Shown: positions 35,423 to 46,560 of the stretch, in pieces
Layout of the letters: the number at the start of each line of letters is the position of its first letter
Position numbering within the stretch: the stretch's first letter is position 1
Origin: Tubulanus polymorphus
Lineage: Eukaryota > Nemertea > Palaeonemertea > Tubulaniformes > Tubulanidae
DNA: 64,000 nucleotides
Direction of reading: 5' to 3'
Assembly: GCF_964204645.1 (NCBI RefSeq)
Contig: NC_134035.1
Coordinates: 572,001-636,000, forward strand
The notes under the pieces: generated by a model
Seen by the model: the letters and a program-made list of their open reading frames with translations, nothing else
Told to the model about the DNA's origin: nothing
Database searches by the model: none
Position numbers and translations under genes: made by a program

Positions 35423-38400
35423 AGCTACTGTGTTTACGATACGTTCTCGATTAGTATACACCATACCTATACGTCGCATTACTAGCATACCTCGCTAATA
35501 CTTGCCACTTATTTTATATTTTGATACCAAAACAATTTATGGGGGAAAATACGGCGTTATCACTTCTTCCATCCATCCATCATACATTGGCCGCTAAGGG
35601 TAGTTAGTTACCAAATCGTTAGTGGTAAGCTTTTATAATCGGGTGGGCATAATGATGTGATTTGTGAAATGTGAAACTAAACCATAGACAGGTTACTGAC
35701 TTGGGGCGGGTCACAAACTCGTTGAAGGGTAGTGTGTGACCAATGAGCCCCTTCCTTAAAAGGTGGCCACCTGCCGATCCTAACTCTCAATACGACGTCA
35801 TCAAATCAATCTCGACCCAGTGTTCAAACCCAGATTCATCCAATTCAAACAACTGTTATGTGGGCTTCCGTGCATAATAAAGCTTCGCTTTACGAAAACT
35901 GAATTCATGACTTTTCCACAGCGGAAAGTTCGGTGAAGTGAAACGATGTCGAGAAAAAGCGACTGAAAGACTCCTGGCGGCGAAATTCATCAGCGTTTGT
36001 AACAAAGACGAGAAACAAAACGTCATCAACGAAATAGAAATCATGAAAAAACTTCAACATCCCCGATTACTGCAGCTATACGACGCGTTCGATGCGTCAT
36101 CTAGTAAACTTCGAGAAATGTGTCTAGTTTTGGAAATGTAAGTTTTTAGTTTTTTGTTTCCTAGTAACAGAGTTCCAACCTCGCGGAATAAACCATACGT
36201 TAAAAGTTAATTACCGGAGTAGTTTATTACCGGACGGCTAACTTGGAATACGGGATATCGACAAATTCAAGTTCTTGAATTACTCGTTTGATGGCGCTAG
36301 TCAGAACCGGAAATTTGAACCTAAATCCGCCATGTTTTAGTTCATTTGCGATAAAAATCTCTCGCTTCAAGTTTTTAGTTAGCGATATTTTACTTACTAT
36401 ACATAGGCACGCATAATCCTTTAAGTATGATATCCTGACAATGTGTTGAATTCGATAAAAACTCACTTTGAACGCTAATGATCACTAGAAATGTCAACAA
36501 ATTACCAAAAATCACAAATTTAGCGATGACGCTCGAAGCAGCTAACGGAAGTAATGACTGGTGCCGGGTGGCATCACTTTGTTGTTGAGTTCAAGACTCT
36601 AAGGTGAATTCATTGCAGACTACACTGATAAATATGAAATAATATTACGAAATGAAATTGATTTTAGAAGGACTACACTCGTAGATTCATAATGAAAATA
36701 TGAAAAGTACCAGGACTCGAACCAACAATCGAAATTGGGCCGTCAAGTGCTGCCACCATGTGATACCTGGCAACCAGTCTTTACATCTTCAGCCGTTGCA
36801 AAATGTTTTTTGATAATTTTAGGACCTTTATAGTGATTTCTAGCCTTTGCAGTGAGGTTTTATCATATCCAACATAGCGGTAGAATACCATATTTAAAGG
36901 ATTACACGTGACGATATATAGTAGGTAAAATATCGATCATTGAAAACTTGAAGCGAGAGATTTTCATCGCAAATGAACTAGAGCATGGAGGATTTAGGTT
37001 CCGATTTCCGGTTCTGACTAGCGCCATCAAACGAGTAATTCAAGAACTTGAATTTGTCGATATCCCGTATTATCTTCGAATTTCACTTTTAATTGAGTTG
37101 ATTCTAGTTTATTTACAGTTTCGGAATAGACCTTTCTTTTCTTTTATTTTCTAGAAATATGTCACAAGGACGCTTCCGTATCATTTATATAGATTGATGC
37201 ATGTGAATAATTACTGAAAAAACCTACGCCTTATATTTGTATATATGAATTAAACTATAATTTCTAAATACTAAATAGCATTTAATTGAGTTTATTTTAG
37301 TTTCCGTACGATTTCTATAGATTGATGCATAGATTGATGATTAATTACTGAAAACTGAAAAAACCTACGCCTTATATTTGTATGAATTAAACTATTATTT
37401 CTAAACAGCATTGAAGGCGGTGAACTGTTTGAAAGAGTCGTCGACGATGATTTTATTCTGACGGAAAAAGCTTGCGCATGTTTCTGCAAACAGATCGTCG
37501 AAGGTGTTGGTTATATGCACAGCAAATTGATTCTACATCTAGATATGAAAGTACGTACTTTCTACTTATATGTTTAAAGCCCAATGTAAAACCTAAAAGC
37601 GAATTTTATTTATCAAACATTGAAATCAAAAGACAACGTTGTCGCCTATAACACTGATCGCGGTGTATGTGGTCTCAGAGCGAGAGATCATTCCCGTATA
37701 AAGCGACTGAGAGACTTCTTATAGGCGAAATGCTAGAGGTTAGGTGCGAGGACGATGGTAGATAACCGACCCGTAAGTTTGATTGTCAGTTCACCATTGA
37801 TAGTGAATCTTATACGGGACACGCCATGTCGTCGTGAATACTGGTCACAGGCCTTGATACTCACTATTACCATTCGACCAAATCACAACTTGAGAATGAA
37901 CCTCGAACCAGCCAACTTTGGCATGTGATTGGCTGGTTTGGACATGGACGATGTGAATACATTTCAACTGGTGACCATTCATGTGTCCAGGACTTTTCTA
38001 ATTGAAAATGAACTACAAACACAAGGCATTAGACATTTCACTTTCAAAAACTGATCGTCCACACTTCACATGTGTTCAGAACTTCACATGAGACATTTTC
38101 AATGGAAAATGAACTACAAACACCAGACAGGCATTAGACATTTTATCAGTACACTTTCAAAAAGTGTTCGTCCAGACTTAGTATTATACAACGGAGAATT
38201 TTCAAAGGAACTTTTAGAGCAATAATTTGTCGCTGATTTAATAGCGGATTTTTATCAGTAATAATAATCATCGTTTTATTTTTGTATCAGCCAGAAAATA
38301 TCCTATGCCTGACACGAACTGGCAACAGAGTGAAAATAATCGACTTCGGTTTAGCGAAAGAGTACAATCCTAAAAAGAAACTAATGGTGCTAGCAGGTAC

Positions 38401-39505
38401 CCCGGAGTTTGTGGCACCCGAAATAGTCAACTACGAAGGCGTCAGTTATTCCACCGATATGTGGAGTATCGGAGTCATCGTTTATGTTTTGTAAGTTGCT
38501 GAAAATTCTTTTAGAAAAATATACAGTCAACCCCCGATATACCGCCCTCCTATTTACCACGACCCCCGCCTACCGCCAGGTTTTCTCAATGTACATCCCT
38601 ATACAAATACATAATAAAACACCCCCGATACGCCGCTATACCCCCTATACCGCCAAAATCGTTCTGCACCGATGTGGGCGGTATATCGGGGTTTGACTAT
38701 AGTTGCAAAAACAATCCATTTTCGCCTCTGTCCACGGTCTATTTTTCTGGTTTTTTTATGTGCAGGTTATCGGGTCTGTCGCCATTCGTTGGCGACCACG
38801 ATATGGATACGTTACAAAACGTTACGTCGTGTCAATGGAATTTCGATTATCCGGAGTTCGATAACATTTCCAACGAGGCCAAAGATTTCATCTCTAAACT
38901 ATTGATCAAAGATCACAGGTAACCATTCAACTGAGTTTTTATTCGAAATACACGAATCATCGTCTAATTTTTTTTGTGCGGTGGAAGTTTTAATGATCGC
39001 GATATTTTTTTACTTTTTAGAAAACGTTTGAAAAGTGAACAGTGTATGAGTCACCCGTGGCTTCAGGTATCAATAATTCAAACTTCACCAAGTACATGAC
39101 ACGATTATTACGAAGATTTTCAGTATTTCTCCGCTACCCTATCTAAACATATCAATCAAGATTTAGATAATACAAAAACCCGTTTAATTTCACCAGACTC
39201 GTCGTATTAACAGGTTCCACTGTATTTGTAGAATAACGTCAGGAAGCCGGAAACATCGCTGTCAAAAACTAGACTCAAGCGTTTTGTTATCAGGAGAAAA
39301 TGGCAGGTAGGTTCAGACTATTACCAAACCCGAGAATCGTCGCGGGGACTCGGGGTAATGGACTGCTCCATGGTGGTCTTTCAAACAATCTGAAATCCTC
39401 CTCAATGAATGTTAACCAGTCGATATGTATATGTCTATTTTACAGAAAGCAGTGAACACGATCCTAGCGTTGACCAGGATGGGAATACAACTGGTTGATA
39501 TCTAA
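34779..39505 (+). CDS. Compact myosin light chain kinase-type Ser/Thr kinase, nine coding exons, 339 aa
   Basis: Exons: 34779-34815, 35161-35251, 35922-36137, 37409-37550, 38291-38490, 38766-38918, 39021-39066, 39232-39306, 39446-39505; phases agree throughout. Kinase landmarks: glycine loop GSGKFGEV (about 42-49), VAIK-type lysine AAKF (K64), helix C Glu in INEIEIM (E80), hinge VLEIIEGGELFERVV, catalytic loop HLDMKPEN (D160, K162), DFG 180-182, GTPEFVAPE (198-206), TDMWSIGVIVYVL. The tail LSKTRLKRFVIRRKWQ then KAVNTILALTRM is a clear calmodulin-binding helix of the smooth-muscle MLCK kind, with W319, V323, I326 and M332 at 1-5-8-14 spacing. It should phosphorylate myosin regulatory light chain under Ca2+/calmodulin control. 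There are no Ig or fibronectin repeats, so it is a short, skeletal-type layout. HLDMK replaces the commoner HLDLK. Confidence 0.93.
35374..35423. repeat. (CTG)n microsatellite in intron 2 of the kinase gene
   Basis: About 16 CTG triplets with one TTG interruption. Confidence 0.9.
36246..37071. mobile_element. Large inverted repeat in intron 3 of the kinase gene
   Basis: The left arm (36246 to about 36486) starts AATACGGGATATCGACAAAT and the right arm (about 36830-37071) ends with its complement, ATTTGTCGATATCCCGTATT-like sequence. The arms are about 240 bases each with moderate divergence, around a centre of about 340 bases holding a tRNA-like GACTCGAACC segment. It resembles a long-TIR foldback element. 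Confidence 0.75.
37173..37411 (+). repeat. Tandem duplication covering the 3' splice site of intron 3
   Basis: The segment from TTCCGTA through AAACCTACGCCTTATATTTG to CTAAAYAGCATT occurs at 37173-37281 and again at 37302-37411. The second copy ends in the acceptor used by exon 4 (AACAG|CATTGAAGG); the first ends in a decoy AATAG|CATTTAATT. Confidence 0.75.
37975..38180. repeat. Interspersed repeat with about 110-bp internal period (intron 4 copy)
   Basis: GTGTTCAGAACTTCACATGA, GAAAATGAACTACAAACACC and AGACATTTTATCAGTACACT recur in two tandem units, and the same words appear at 63740-64000. Confidence 0.7.
38524..38699. mobile_element. pogo/Tigger-like MITE in intron 5 of the kinase gene
   Basis: A 176-bp element with terminal inverted repeats of about 26 bases: CAGTCAACCCCCGATATACC at the left and GGTATATCGGGGTTTGACTA at the right, flanked on both sides by TA (38522-38523, 38700-38701). 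The TA duplication and CAGT...CCCCGATATA ends resemble non-autonomous pogo/Tigger elements. No coding capacity. Confidence 0.8.
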
Positions 39506-40196
39506 TTTCGAGATGATGAATTCGTCGTTGTCGTCGGTGCTAATTTTGCAAGCAGAATAATCACATGTTAACAATTTGTATATAATGCATGATTCGTCAT
39601 CTGAGGCGGGGTAGAGAGGGGGTAAGAGAGGGGGGTAGGAGAGGGGGGTAGAAAGGGGTATCATTCATGAAGAAGACGCGTCCCAGCAAATCAAAATGGC
39701 GGATCCTGTGCTGCAATAGTTCCGAATCTTTTTGGTTCAGCGAAATACGATATCACAAAAATACACATCTAGTAGTTGGAAGGTCGGGTCCAGAAGAAAA
39801 GAATTGTTCGTATGAAGCAGCCATGTCTAATGCAACTAGTTCAGTTCCTCTAAAATCATGACCCGGCAGTTATAGAAATGAACTGATTACAATGTTTACT
39901 GCAGTTTACAAAATAACCGGGCCGATTGGGAGAAACAAACAAGGTATCGTTCTATTGTAGCCTTACTGCCCTGCATAAAATACACACATATATGTGTAAA
40001 TATATTAATATATATATATTTTTGTTTTATTGAATGAATAAATGATGTCATAATTCAACGCATCCAAATCTTCATCGTTTAAACGTCCGCCAAAACTGTG
40101 GAAGAGTCACCGGGAAAATGCCGTACGACCCGAGAAAAAAATTGTCTTTTCTAACAACTGATAGAATAAAATAGAAAGTCATAATAAAACTATATA

Positions 40197-40309
40197 CAGT
40201 AGACCCCGAGCCTCGGAGTCGGATCATTTCAATATTTCGATGAATATCCCCGAATTAAACGGTTATCTAATGATGGGGAGAGATCCGACTCTAAGAGGAG
40301 CGTCTACTG
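40197..40309. mobile_element. Second pogo/Tigger-like MITE
   Basis: About 113 bp, ends CAGTAGACCCCGAGCCTCGG and GAGGAGCGTCTACTG, with inner pairing GAGTCGGATC/GATCCGACTC. TA flanks the left end; the right flank is TT, so the duplication is not intact. Confidence 0.6.
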
Positions 40310-40486
40310 TTGTTTATTCTACGTTAAACACAAGAGCTGTTTGAAGGTAATAAATGTATACAAGTTTTAGACTATAGATCACGTAAATACGGCTAACAAC
40401 AAAAAACACAACCGCAACATTACAGTTTGCAATATGAAATATATGATTAAAGCACAACAATAAACTATAGGGAATAATGACACTAG

Positions 40487-40487
40487 C

Positions 40488-40579
<92 letters not shown>

Positions 40580-40593
40580 CGATGACGATGATG
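40487..40593. repeat. (ATG)n microsatellite, about 35 triplets
   Basis: An almost pure GAT/ATG run with ACG interruptions near the right end. It produces long Met, His or Ile homopolymer frames that are not genes. Confidence 0.95.
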
Positions 40594-41161
40594 AGAGTTG
40601 AAAACTGTTTGATTTTCAGGTATATTTCCACGTTTTACGAGACTATATTTTCTGAACGATTTGTGGATTGTTTTTAAGGGGGAAACCTCTTTCTCGTTGT
40701 ATAAATGAGGACTAGCCACTGATTGGTCGATATTACGTAGGCACGTACACTCACAAATCAACAAATTGTCATCATACACAATGTGAGTCGAGCTAGGCCC
40801 GAATCGAGCTAGAACCCCTCTATATAGATTTTTGTTAGATTAGGAAGCATCATATATAAACAGCGACTATATCTATGGACCACAATTATCAGATGTAAAA
40901 TTATGTTAGGGCACATGATCTACTGACCAGAAGACTCCCGCACCCAAAATATAAGCCGCAATCACACGGATCAGACCCGAATCAAATTAGAGAACACATT
41001 CACACGTAAACAACTCACTCGATACACTAGCCCGGTCTCATGTTTTTGGTAGGGCCAAATATGGCCCAGGCCCATTTGGCACCCTCGTGAACTCAACAGT
41101 TGTTCCGGGCCAAAAACACTTGTGTGTGATCGCGGCTATACAATCAAACGAAACAATAGCT
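40594..41161. other. Probable 3' flank / UTR of the zinc-finger gene
   Basis: No coding exon seen. The minus-strand gene ends at 41162, so its 3' UTR lies here. Confidence 0.4.
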
Positions 41162-44100
41162 TCAATTATAATGAATGACATGCGATGAAAATTCATGAAC
41201 TCCATCGCAAACTTTACCGCATAAATTACACTGCCACGGGTTGTTTAGATTGTGCAGTCCCATATGAAGATAATAAAGAGTTCGATCGCAGAATATCATC
41301 TGACAAAACTTACACATCAATAAAATCGGTTGTTTCAGAACGAAGTCTAAAACATCGGTCGTACAATCGGACTGCGCTAACGACGGCGCTGGTACGCACG
41401 ATGAATTACGTGATTTAGACTCATCCGACGCGACGATATTATTGGACGACGCGTCGATCGATCGTCGAATCGAATTCGGACTCAAAAACGACGACGTCGA
41501 CGACGAATTGTCGCGCGACGTTCGACCGTAACTACGCACGCTCATCGGCGACGGTATATCGATACGCGGTTCCGATTCAGACGTGCAGGGGGCGCTCTGC
41601 GTACTGCAGCGTCTGCGGTCGGTATGACGACCGTACGACGAATGAGTCGACGCGTAACTCATACGCGGACGTTTAGACGGAGAACGTCGTTCGGCGTCCG
41701 TCGACGACGCCGGTGCGCTGGTCTCCGTCGCCGGGCGACAATGTTCATTGTTCGAGAAGTGATTGTAATACGAGATTTTACTCGGAAAAACGGCGCAACA
41801 TTTATAACAATTGAACACGTGAGGAGTAGAATCGTGAGAGGATCGAGGTCGCGTGAAACTATCTCCGAGAGGTCGGAGTAACGAGGTCGCGTAACTAACG
41901 CGGTTACTACGCGGTAATTCTGCGGTCTTCTCGTCGGTAGAATTCGTACTCGATGAACACATCTCTAGACGCAGACGTTTCTCTACTTGTAACTTGTGCG
42001 AGACGTGTCCGAGATGTCGCGTAACATAGAGTAACGTACGGAACTCTACCTTACACACGGTGCACGCCCACGTCTCCGTGTTCTTATCGTAAACGATGAT
42101 ATTACCGTCGAACAGTTCGCCCGAGTCGGATATCGACTTACGGGCGTCGCTCGACGTCGTTACCTCGGAATCGACGGCTAACGACCGATGTCGCGACGCC
42201 GTCTGCTCGGCGAGTTCGTCCGCTAGTTCGCGGTCGCACGGCGAACTGTTCCGTCCGACGAAATTCGACTGATCTTTATAAAGAGCGAGTAGAATAGAGC
42301 GTTGCCAGTCGTGCATCGACGTCGAGGAGGTCGACGGCGACGATGCCGATGAAGATGACGCTATATTGCGCGATGTCGCGTCGCCGTAGTTACCGCCTCC
42401 TCCGGTGTTTATCGGCAGATGAGAATGTAACAACATGTGCATCGCTAACGCGTCCTGATCCTTCAACCCGATCTTACAAACCGGACACTGGTAAATATCC
42501 GTATCGATTCTATTCTGTAAATTGGCGCCCCCTATCGTCGTCATCGGCGACGCGTTATTGTTATCGTGATAAAGCGAATTGATGAGGTTTTCTAAAGTCG
42601 TGTAGTTCGTCGCCGTGGCTGAGGTGGCGCTAGCGCTGACGTTACGTCTGCTGTAGGCGCCGGCGATGCTCGACGCGTTCGTCGCGTGATCCAACATAAC
42701 GTGCATCGCTAAACCGTCGCGACTCGGAAACTTTAAACTGCAGAACGTGCACGCGATGCTGTAGAGGTTGGAAGCCGTGCTGCGCGGTATTTCATACGCG
42801 TCGACCGGTTCTGATTTGATAACCGGATGCGATGTGGTCGACGGAGGGTTTAAAACGGCGGCGACAGACACAGAATCGGTCGCGGCGACTTCGTTAGTCT
42901 GGCGAGCGTGCTGCAACATGTGCATCGCGAACATATCCTGATCGACGAGACGTCGTTTACAAACACCGCACTCATACGGGTAATCTACGCGACGCTTCTG
43001 ACTTTCGGACAACGTCAAATTCACGGCTTTCATCGACTCGTTTATATTTAATAAAGGCGTGTGAGGATCGAACTTCGACTCTTCGTCGCTGGCCGCGACG
43101 TCTGTCGTGATGTCGTTATTCGTCGAATTCTTCCCGTCGTCGTCGCTGTCTTCGTCGATCTTCTCTTTCTTGATGACGACGAGTTCCGGTCGTTTCGAGC
43201 ATCCATCGACCTCATTGTCTTCGCATATCGTTTTTTCCCCTCGCTGCTGCTGCTGCTGCTGCTGTAATAAGAGTAAAGCTGACTGCTTGACGATACCAGA
43301 TCCGGTATGTATACCCATCTGAGCGAGCGCGTTGTGACTTTCCTCGCGCGCGATCTCCAACATGTGCATCGCGTACGAATCACGATTCACGTAGATCGTG
43401 TTACAATGATGACACCGGAACAGATTCTTGACACGTAAGGCGACCTCGCGATGTCGCGACGTCGCCACGTGATTCCGAAGCGACATCTCGTTCGCGAACG
43501 TCACGCGACACAGTTTACATTCGAGCGCGCTTTCATCGACGCCCGATTTCAAATGACCGTCTAAATGATCCTGATACCCGGCGAACGTCGACGCCTTCTC
43601 GAAACAAACCGGGCATCGAAATAGTTGTTCGGCCCGATTCAATTTTTTACCATTACTACTAGTACCGCCGCCGCTAGCGCTGCCCCCTAGTGTCATATGA
43701 TGTACGTAGAATTCGTGCGACAGTAATGAATCGCGGTCGGTGAACGATTCACCGCAGTACGAACAGTCGCGTATACGACCTCGATTCACGCATTGATCAA
43801 CGTGTTTCTTCAGGAATTCACCGGCTGCGAACACCGCGTGGCAGTACCAACATTTCAACGCGACCAAATGAAAATTAACGTGCGTCATGAATTTCTCCGC
43901 GTCCGAACTTTCGAAGCAGCAAATATCGCAGATTTTATTCGCGACTTCGTCGGAATCTGCGACCGTCGCCGACGCCGCGTCGTCTTCATCGTTGCCCGCG
44001 ACTTCTTGATCGTTTTCGACCGATGAAGAGTTGTTACTGCTGTTCTTGAAGGATGAATCTTTTTCGTCTGGTTTTTTTAAATTTGAATCTCGCGACGATT

Positions 44101-44245
44101 CATCGATAGCCGGATCGATCACGAGAGACGGTTTCATGCGTTTTCGTCGGTTCGATTGCGTCCACCAGATGGCGTCGTCGCTGTTTGTCGGTGTCACGTG
44201 AGAATGTCCGTTTTTCCGAGTACATTCAGTCGTATCTTGCGACAT
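41162..44245 (-). CDS. Multi-C2H2 zinc-finger protein with Ikaros/Hunchback-like C-terminal fingers, 1027 aa
   Basis: One uninterrupted frame from the ATG at 44245 (MSQDTTECTRKNG); an in-frame GTG further up is not needed, though a coding exon upstream cannot be excluded. About a dozen C2H2-type fingers are spread through Ser/Asp-rich linkers, for example CDICCFESSDAEKFMTHVNF (about 106-125), CPVCFEKASTFAGYQDHLDG, CHHCNTIYVNRDSYAMHM, and three related fingers CGVCKRRLVDQDMFAMHML, CTFCSLKFPSRDGLAMHVML and CPVCKIGLKDQDALAMHML. A polyglutamine run sits at about 328-334. The last 55 residues, CKFCQMIFCDRTLYYLHMGL and NPWQCNLCGKV...FSSHVIHYN, match the paired C-terminal dimerisation fingers of Ikaros and Hunchback. 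I infer a nuclear transcription factor. The TGA stop follows HYN. GC and CpG are high compared with flanking DNA. Confidence 0.85.
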   Translation of the reverse strand: MSQDTTECTRKNGHSHVTPTNSDDAIWWTQSNRRKRMKPSLVIDPAIDESSRDSNLKKPDEKDSSFKNSSNNSSSVENDQEVAGNDEDDAASATVADSDEVANKICDICCFESSDAEKFMTHVNFHLVALKCWYCHAVFAAGEFLKKHVDQCVNRGRIRDCSYCGESFTDRDSLLSHEFYVHHMTLGGSASGGGTSSNGKKLNRAEQLFRCPVCFEKASTFAGYQDHLDGHLKSGVDESALECKLCRVTFANEMSLRNHVATSRHREVALRVKNLFRCHHCNTIYVNRDSYAMHMLEIAREESHNALAQMGIHTGSGIVKQSALLLLQQQQQQQRGEKTICEDNEVDGCSKRPELVVIKKEKIDEDSDDDGKNSTNNDITTDVAASDEESKFDPHTPLLNINESMKAVNLTLSESQKRRVDYPYECGVCKRRLVDQDMFAMHMLQHARQTNEVAATDSVSVAAVLNPPSTTSHPVIKSEPVDAYEIPRSTASNLYSIACTFCSLKFPSRDGLAMHVMLDHATNASSIAGAYSRRNVSASATSATATNYTTLENLINSLYHDNNNASPMTTIGGANLQNRIDTDIYQCPVCKIGLKDQDALAMHMLLHSHLPINTGGGGNYGDATSRNIASSSSASSPSTSSTSMHDWQRSILLALYKDQSNFVGRNSSPCDRELADELAEQTASRHRSLAVDSEVTTSSDARKSISDSGELFDGNIIVYDKNTETWACTVCKVEFRTLLYVTRHLGHVSHKLQVEKRLRLEMCSSSTNSTDEKTAELPRSNRVSYATSLLRPLGDSFTRPRSSHDSTPHVFNCYKCCAVFPSKISYYNHFSNNEHCRPATETSAPASSTDAERRSPSKRPRMSYASTHSSYGRHTDRRRCSTQSAPCTSESEPRIDIPSPMSVRSYGRTSRDNSSSTSSFLSPNSIRRSIDASSNNIVASDESKSRNSSCVPAPSLAQSDCTTDVLDFVLKQPILLMCKFCQMIFCDRTLYYLHMGLHNLNNPWQCNLCGKVCDGVHEFSSHVIHYN

Positions 44246-44280
44246 CGCGCGTGCGTGTGCGTGTGTGTGTGTGTTTATAT
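44246..44280. repeat. (GT)n/(GCGT)n microsatellite in the 5' UTR of the zinc-finger gene
   Basis: GCGCGTGCGTGTGCGTGTGT run immediately upstream of the ATG; it encodes the His/Ala/Thr stretch seen if one reads further upstream in frame. Confidence 0.85.
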
Positions 44281-45704
44281 TATAGGTTCCAGTTTCAGTC
44301 ACTCAGTACTGAAAATACACAATGTTAAACTGTCCGTTAGAATTCTGAATAAAACTAAATTTATATATCAAACTACCGGTGCTACCCGGACCCAACCTCG
44401 CGCCTATATTTCAGATATTCGATGTTTCATCACTTTACTTTTAGACTATTTTCGGTCATATGGTCTGGGCATCACTTCTGATGAAATTAATGATATTGTT
44501 CACACGTTAGCGGTGGAAATGTAATATTTTTCATAATGTCAAAGTCTATTATATTCCTCAAAATAATGTATATGTTATTATCAAAATGATTAATTCGTGA
44601 TAATAGTTGAAAGCACCTCTCTTAAATAATTACCTAATGTCTATGTTCCTTGAGCCCTAGGCTATTCATGTAAATAGTTAAAAATATGCTTATTTTTGCC
44701 TTCTGACTTTTCTATTTTTCAACTTTAATTAGTTTTTATCTCTAATGAAAGATGGCAGCACCTGTAAACTGATTCTAATCATCTATGATGAACTCGGTCG
44801 AACATAGTGAAATATAAGTAACTAATGATACACCGCACTATGGTGTAGATGCATTATATCGGTGTGCCCTTTCTCAATGCACTAGGTTGGCATTCTTCTA
44901 ATGATATTTCAAAATCAAGTCATCTGTAAGTATTCTTTTAAAAAAACCAGGTATCGATAATTATAAAAATTCCTAATTCGTATTATACACATTCCAGGGG
45001 TGAAACCAGGGTAGGATGCGAGGGATGTGTGCCCGCCTAAAATGTTAAGTTGCCTTCTATGGAATCTATGGAAAATGGATCATATTGAACTTATTGATAT
45101 TGGCGGCTTAGATCCACGCCTGCATTTCATGACCAGAAGATGTTTAACTTTGGCGAAACAAACTCATAGCGAACTCAGAACTCAGAACTACTGAAGACCC
45201 GGCAGATTGTAGATCCATCTACTGAAGAAATACGATACATCAAAATCCAGAATTAATAATTCCACGCGAGGGAGGGATGATGGAAGCAGCATTTTTCAGA
45301 TAAAGAGAGATAGTCGATAGAAAATAAACGCGACGGACAATGAACAACAACGAAATACAGTTAGAGAAAGATGAGCCGCGTTGTTACGGCGTCGTCGTTC
45401 TATAATGCATGCGTTTAATGAAAGCGTCGCATGAATTATGCAAACAACTGACATCATCTTCACCGCCTTCATCATCATCTTCCTCATCATCGTTGAAGGA
45501 ATGAAAGTTTGTGCCGATGAGAAATGGATGCAAAACTGCAATGCACATTTTACAAGCGAATGATGGGCATTTAGCGCTGAATTATTCATAAGCGCATATT
45601 AGAATAAATGCAATTGAATAGTTCATCATCATTGTATCAGCGTTTGTGCGCACAGTGAAATAGACAATATCATTTATGCAAGTTTACATTTTTAATTAAG
45701 GGGT

Positions 45705-46050
45705 TGATGGGCTAGACTGGTTGTTAATTGACTGTACGTGATGGGCTAGACTGGTTGTGAGTTGACTGTGCGTGATGGGCTAGACTGGTTGTGAGTTGAC
45801 TGGTTTTGTATGTGATGGGCTAGACTGGTTGTTAGTTGACTGGTGTTGTGCGTGATGGGCTAGACTGGTTGTTAGTTGACTGGTGTTGTATGTGATGGGC
45901 TAGACTGGTTGTTAGTTGACTGGTGTTGTGCGTGATGGGCTAGACTGGTTGTTAGTTGACTGGTGTTGTATGTGATGGGCTAGACTGGTTGTGAGTTGAC
46001 TGGTGTTGTATGTGATGGGCTAGACTGGTTGTTAGTTGACTGGTGTTGTG
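45705..46050. repeat. Minisatellite, 40-bp unit, about 9 copies
   Basis: Unit GATGGGCTAGACTGGTTGTT followed by AGTTGACTGGTGTTGTGCGT. The first two copies are shortened by internal deletion to about 33-34 bases; later copies alternate GTGCGT and GTATGT endings. Confidence 0.9.
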
Positions 46051-46560
46051 TCGATGTATAAATATAAAGATATGTATATGGCGTATCTCATGTAGTCACG
46101 TTTCAAAAACAAATCATCGCAAACCGTATGAATCATAAATAGATTTCAACCTAATCGAAATACAGTTAATGTAAATTCTGAATATTAGTAATAAGCGAAA
46201 AACCATTTTGATCACGAATAAATCCTTTAAAAGCTGATTAATAAAGTTCCCAATTTCCTTAGTTTATGTATCGTAAAACCTAAAGCGCGAAGCTCACAGA
46301 ATCCTTTTCAATTTCTTGGAAAATGTCCTAGAATTCTAGGTACAGTAGTTAGGTATGGTTGAATTGTCAGAATTCTAGAATCTAGTTTACTGTAGAAAGG
46401 TCTAGTGGTAGTTTGAACGCGGCTATAGTTTCCACGAAGGAAACAGAAAGATCCAAATTGGAAAAACACAGGAACCAGTTCATTTCACTGTTACGTTAAA
46501 ACATTGGAAATGAATACATTTTGACACCGGAGTTCAATAGCTGTCGTGGCTTACACCTAA

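Noticed and set aside
40314-40779. Poly-Met, poly-His and poly-Ile open frames
   Set aside because: Read through the (ATG)n microsatellite.
42343-44026. Open frames opposite the zinc-finger gene
   Set aside because: Antisense shadows of a long GC-rich coding exon.
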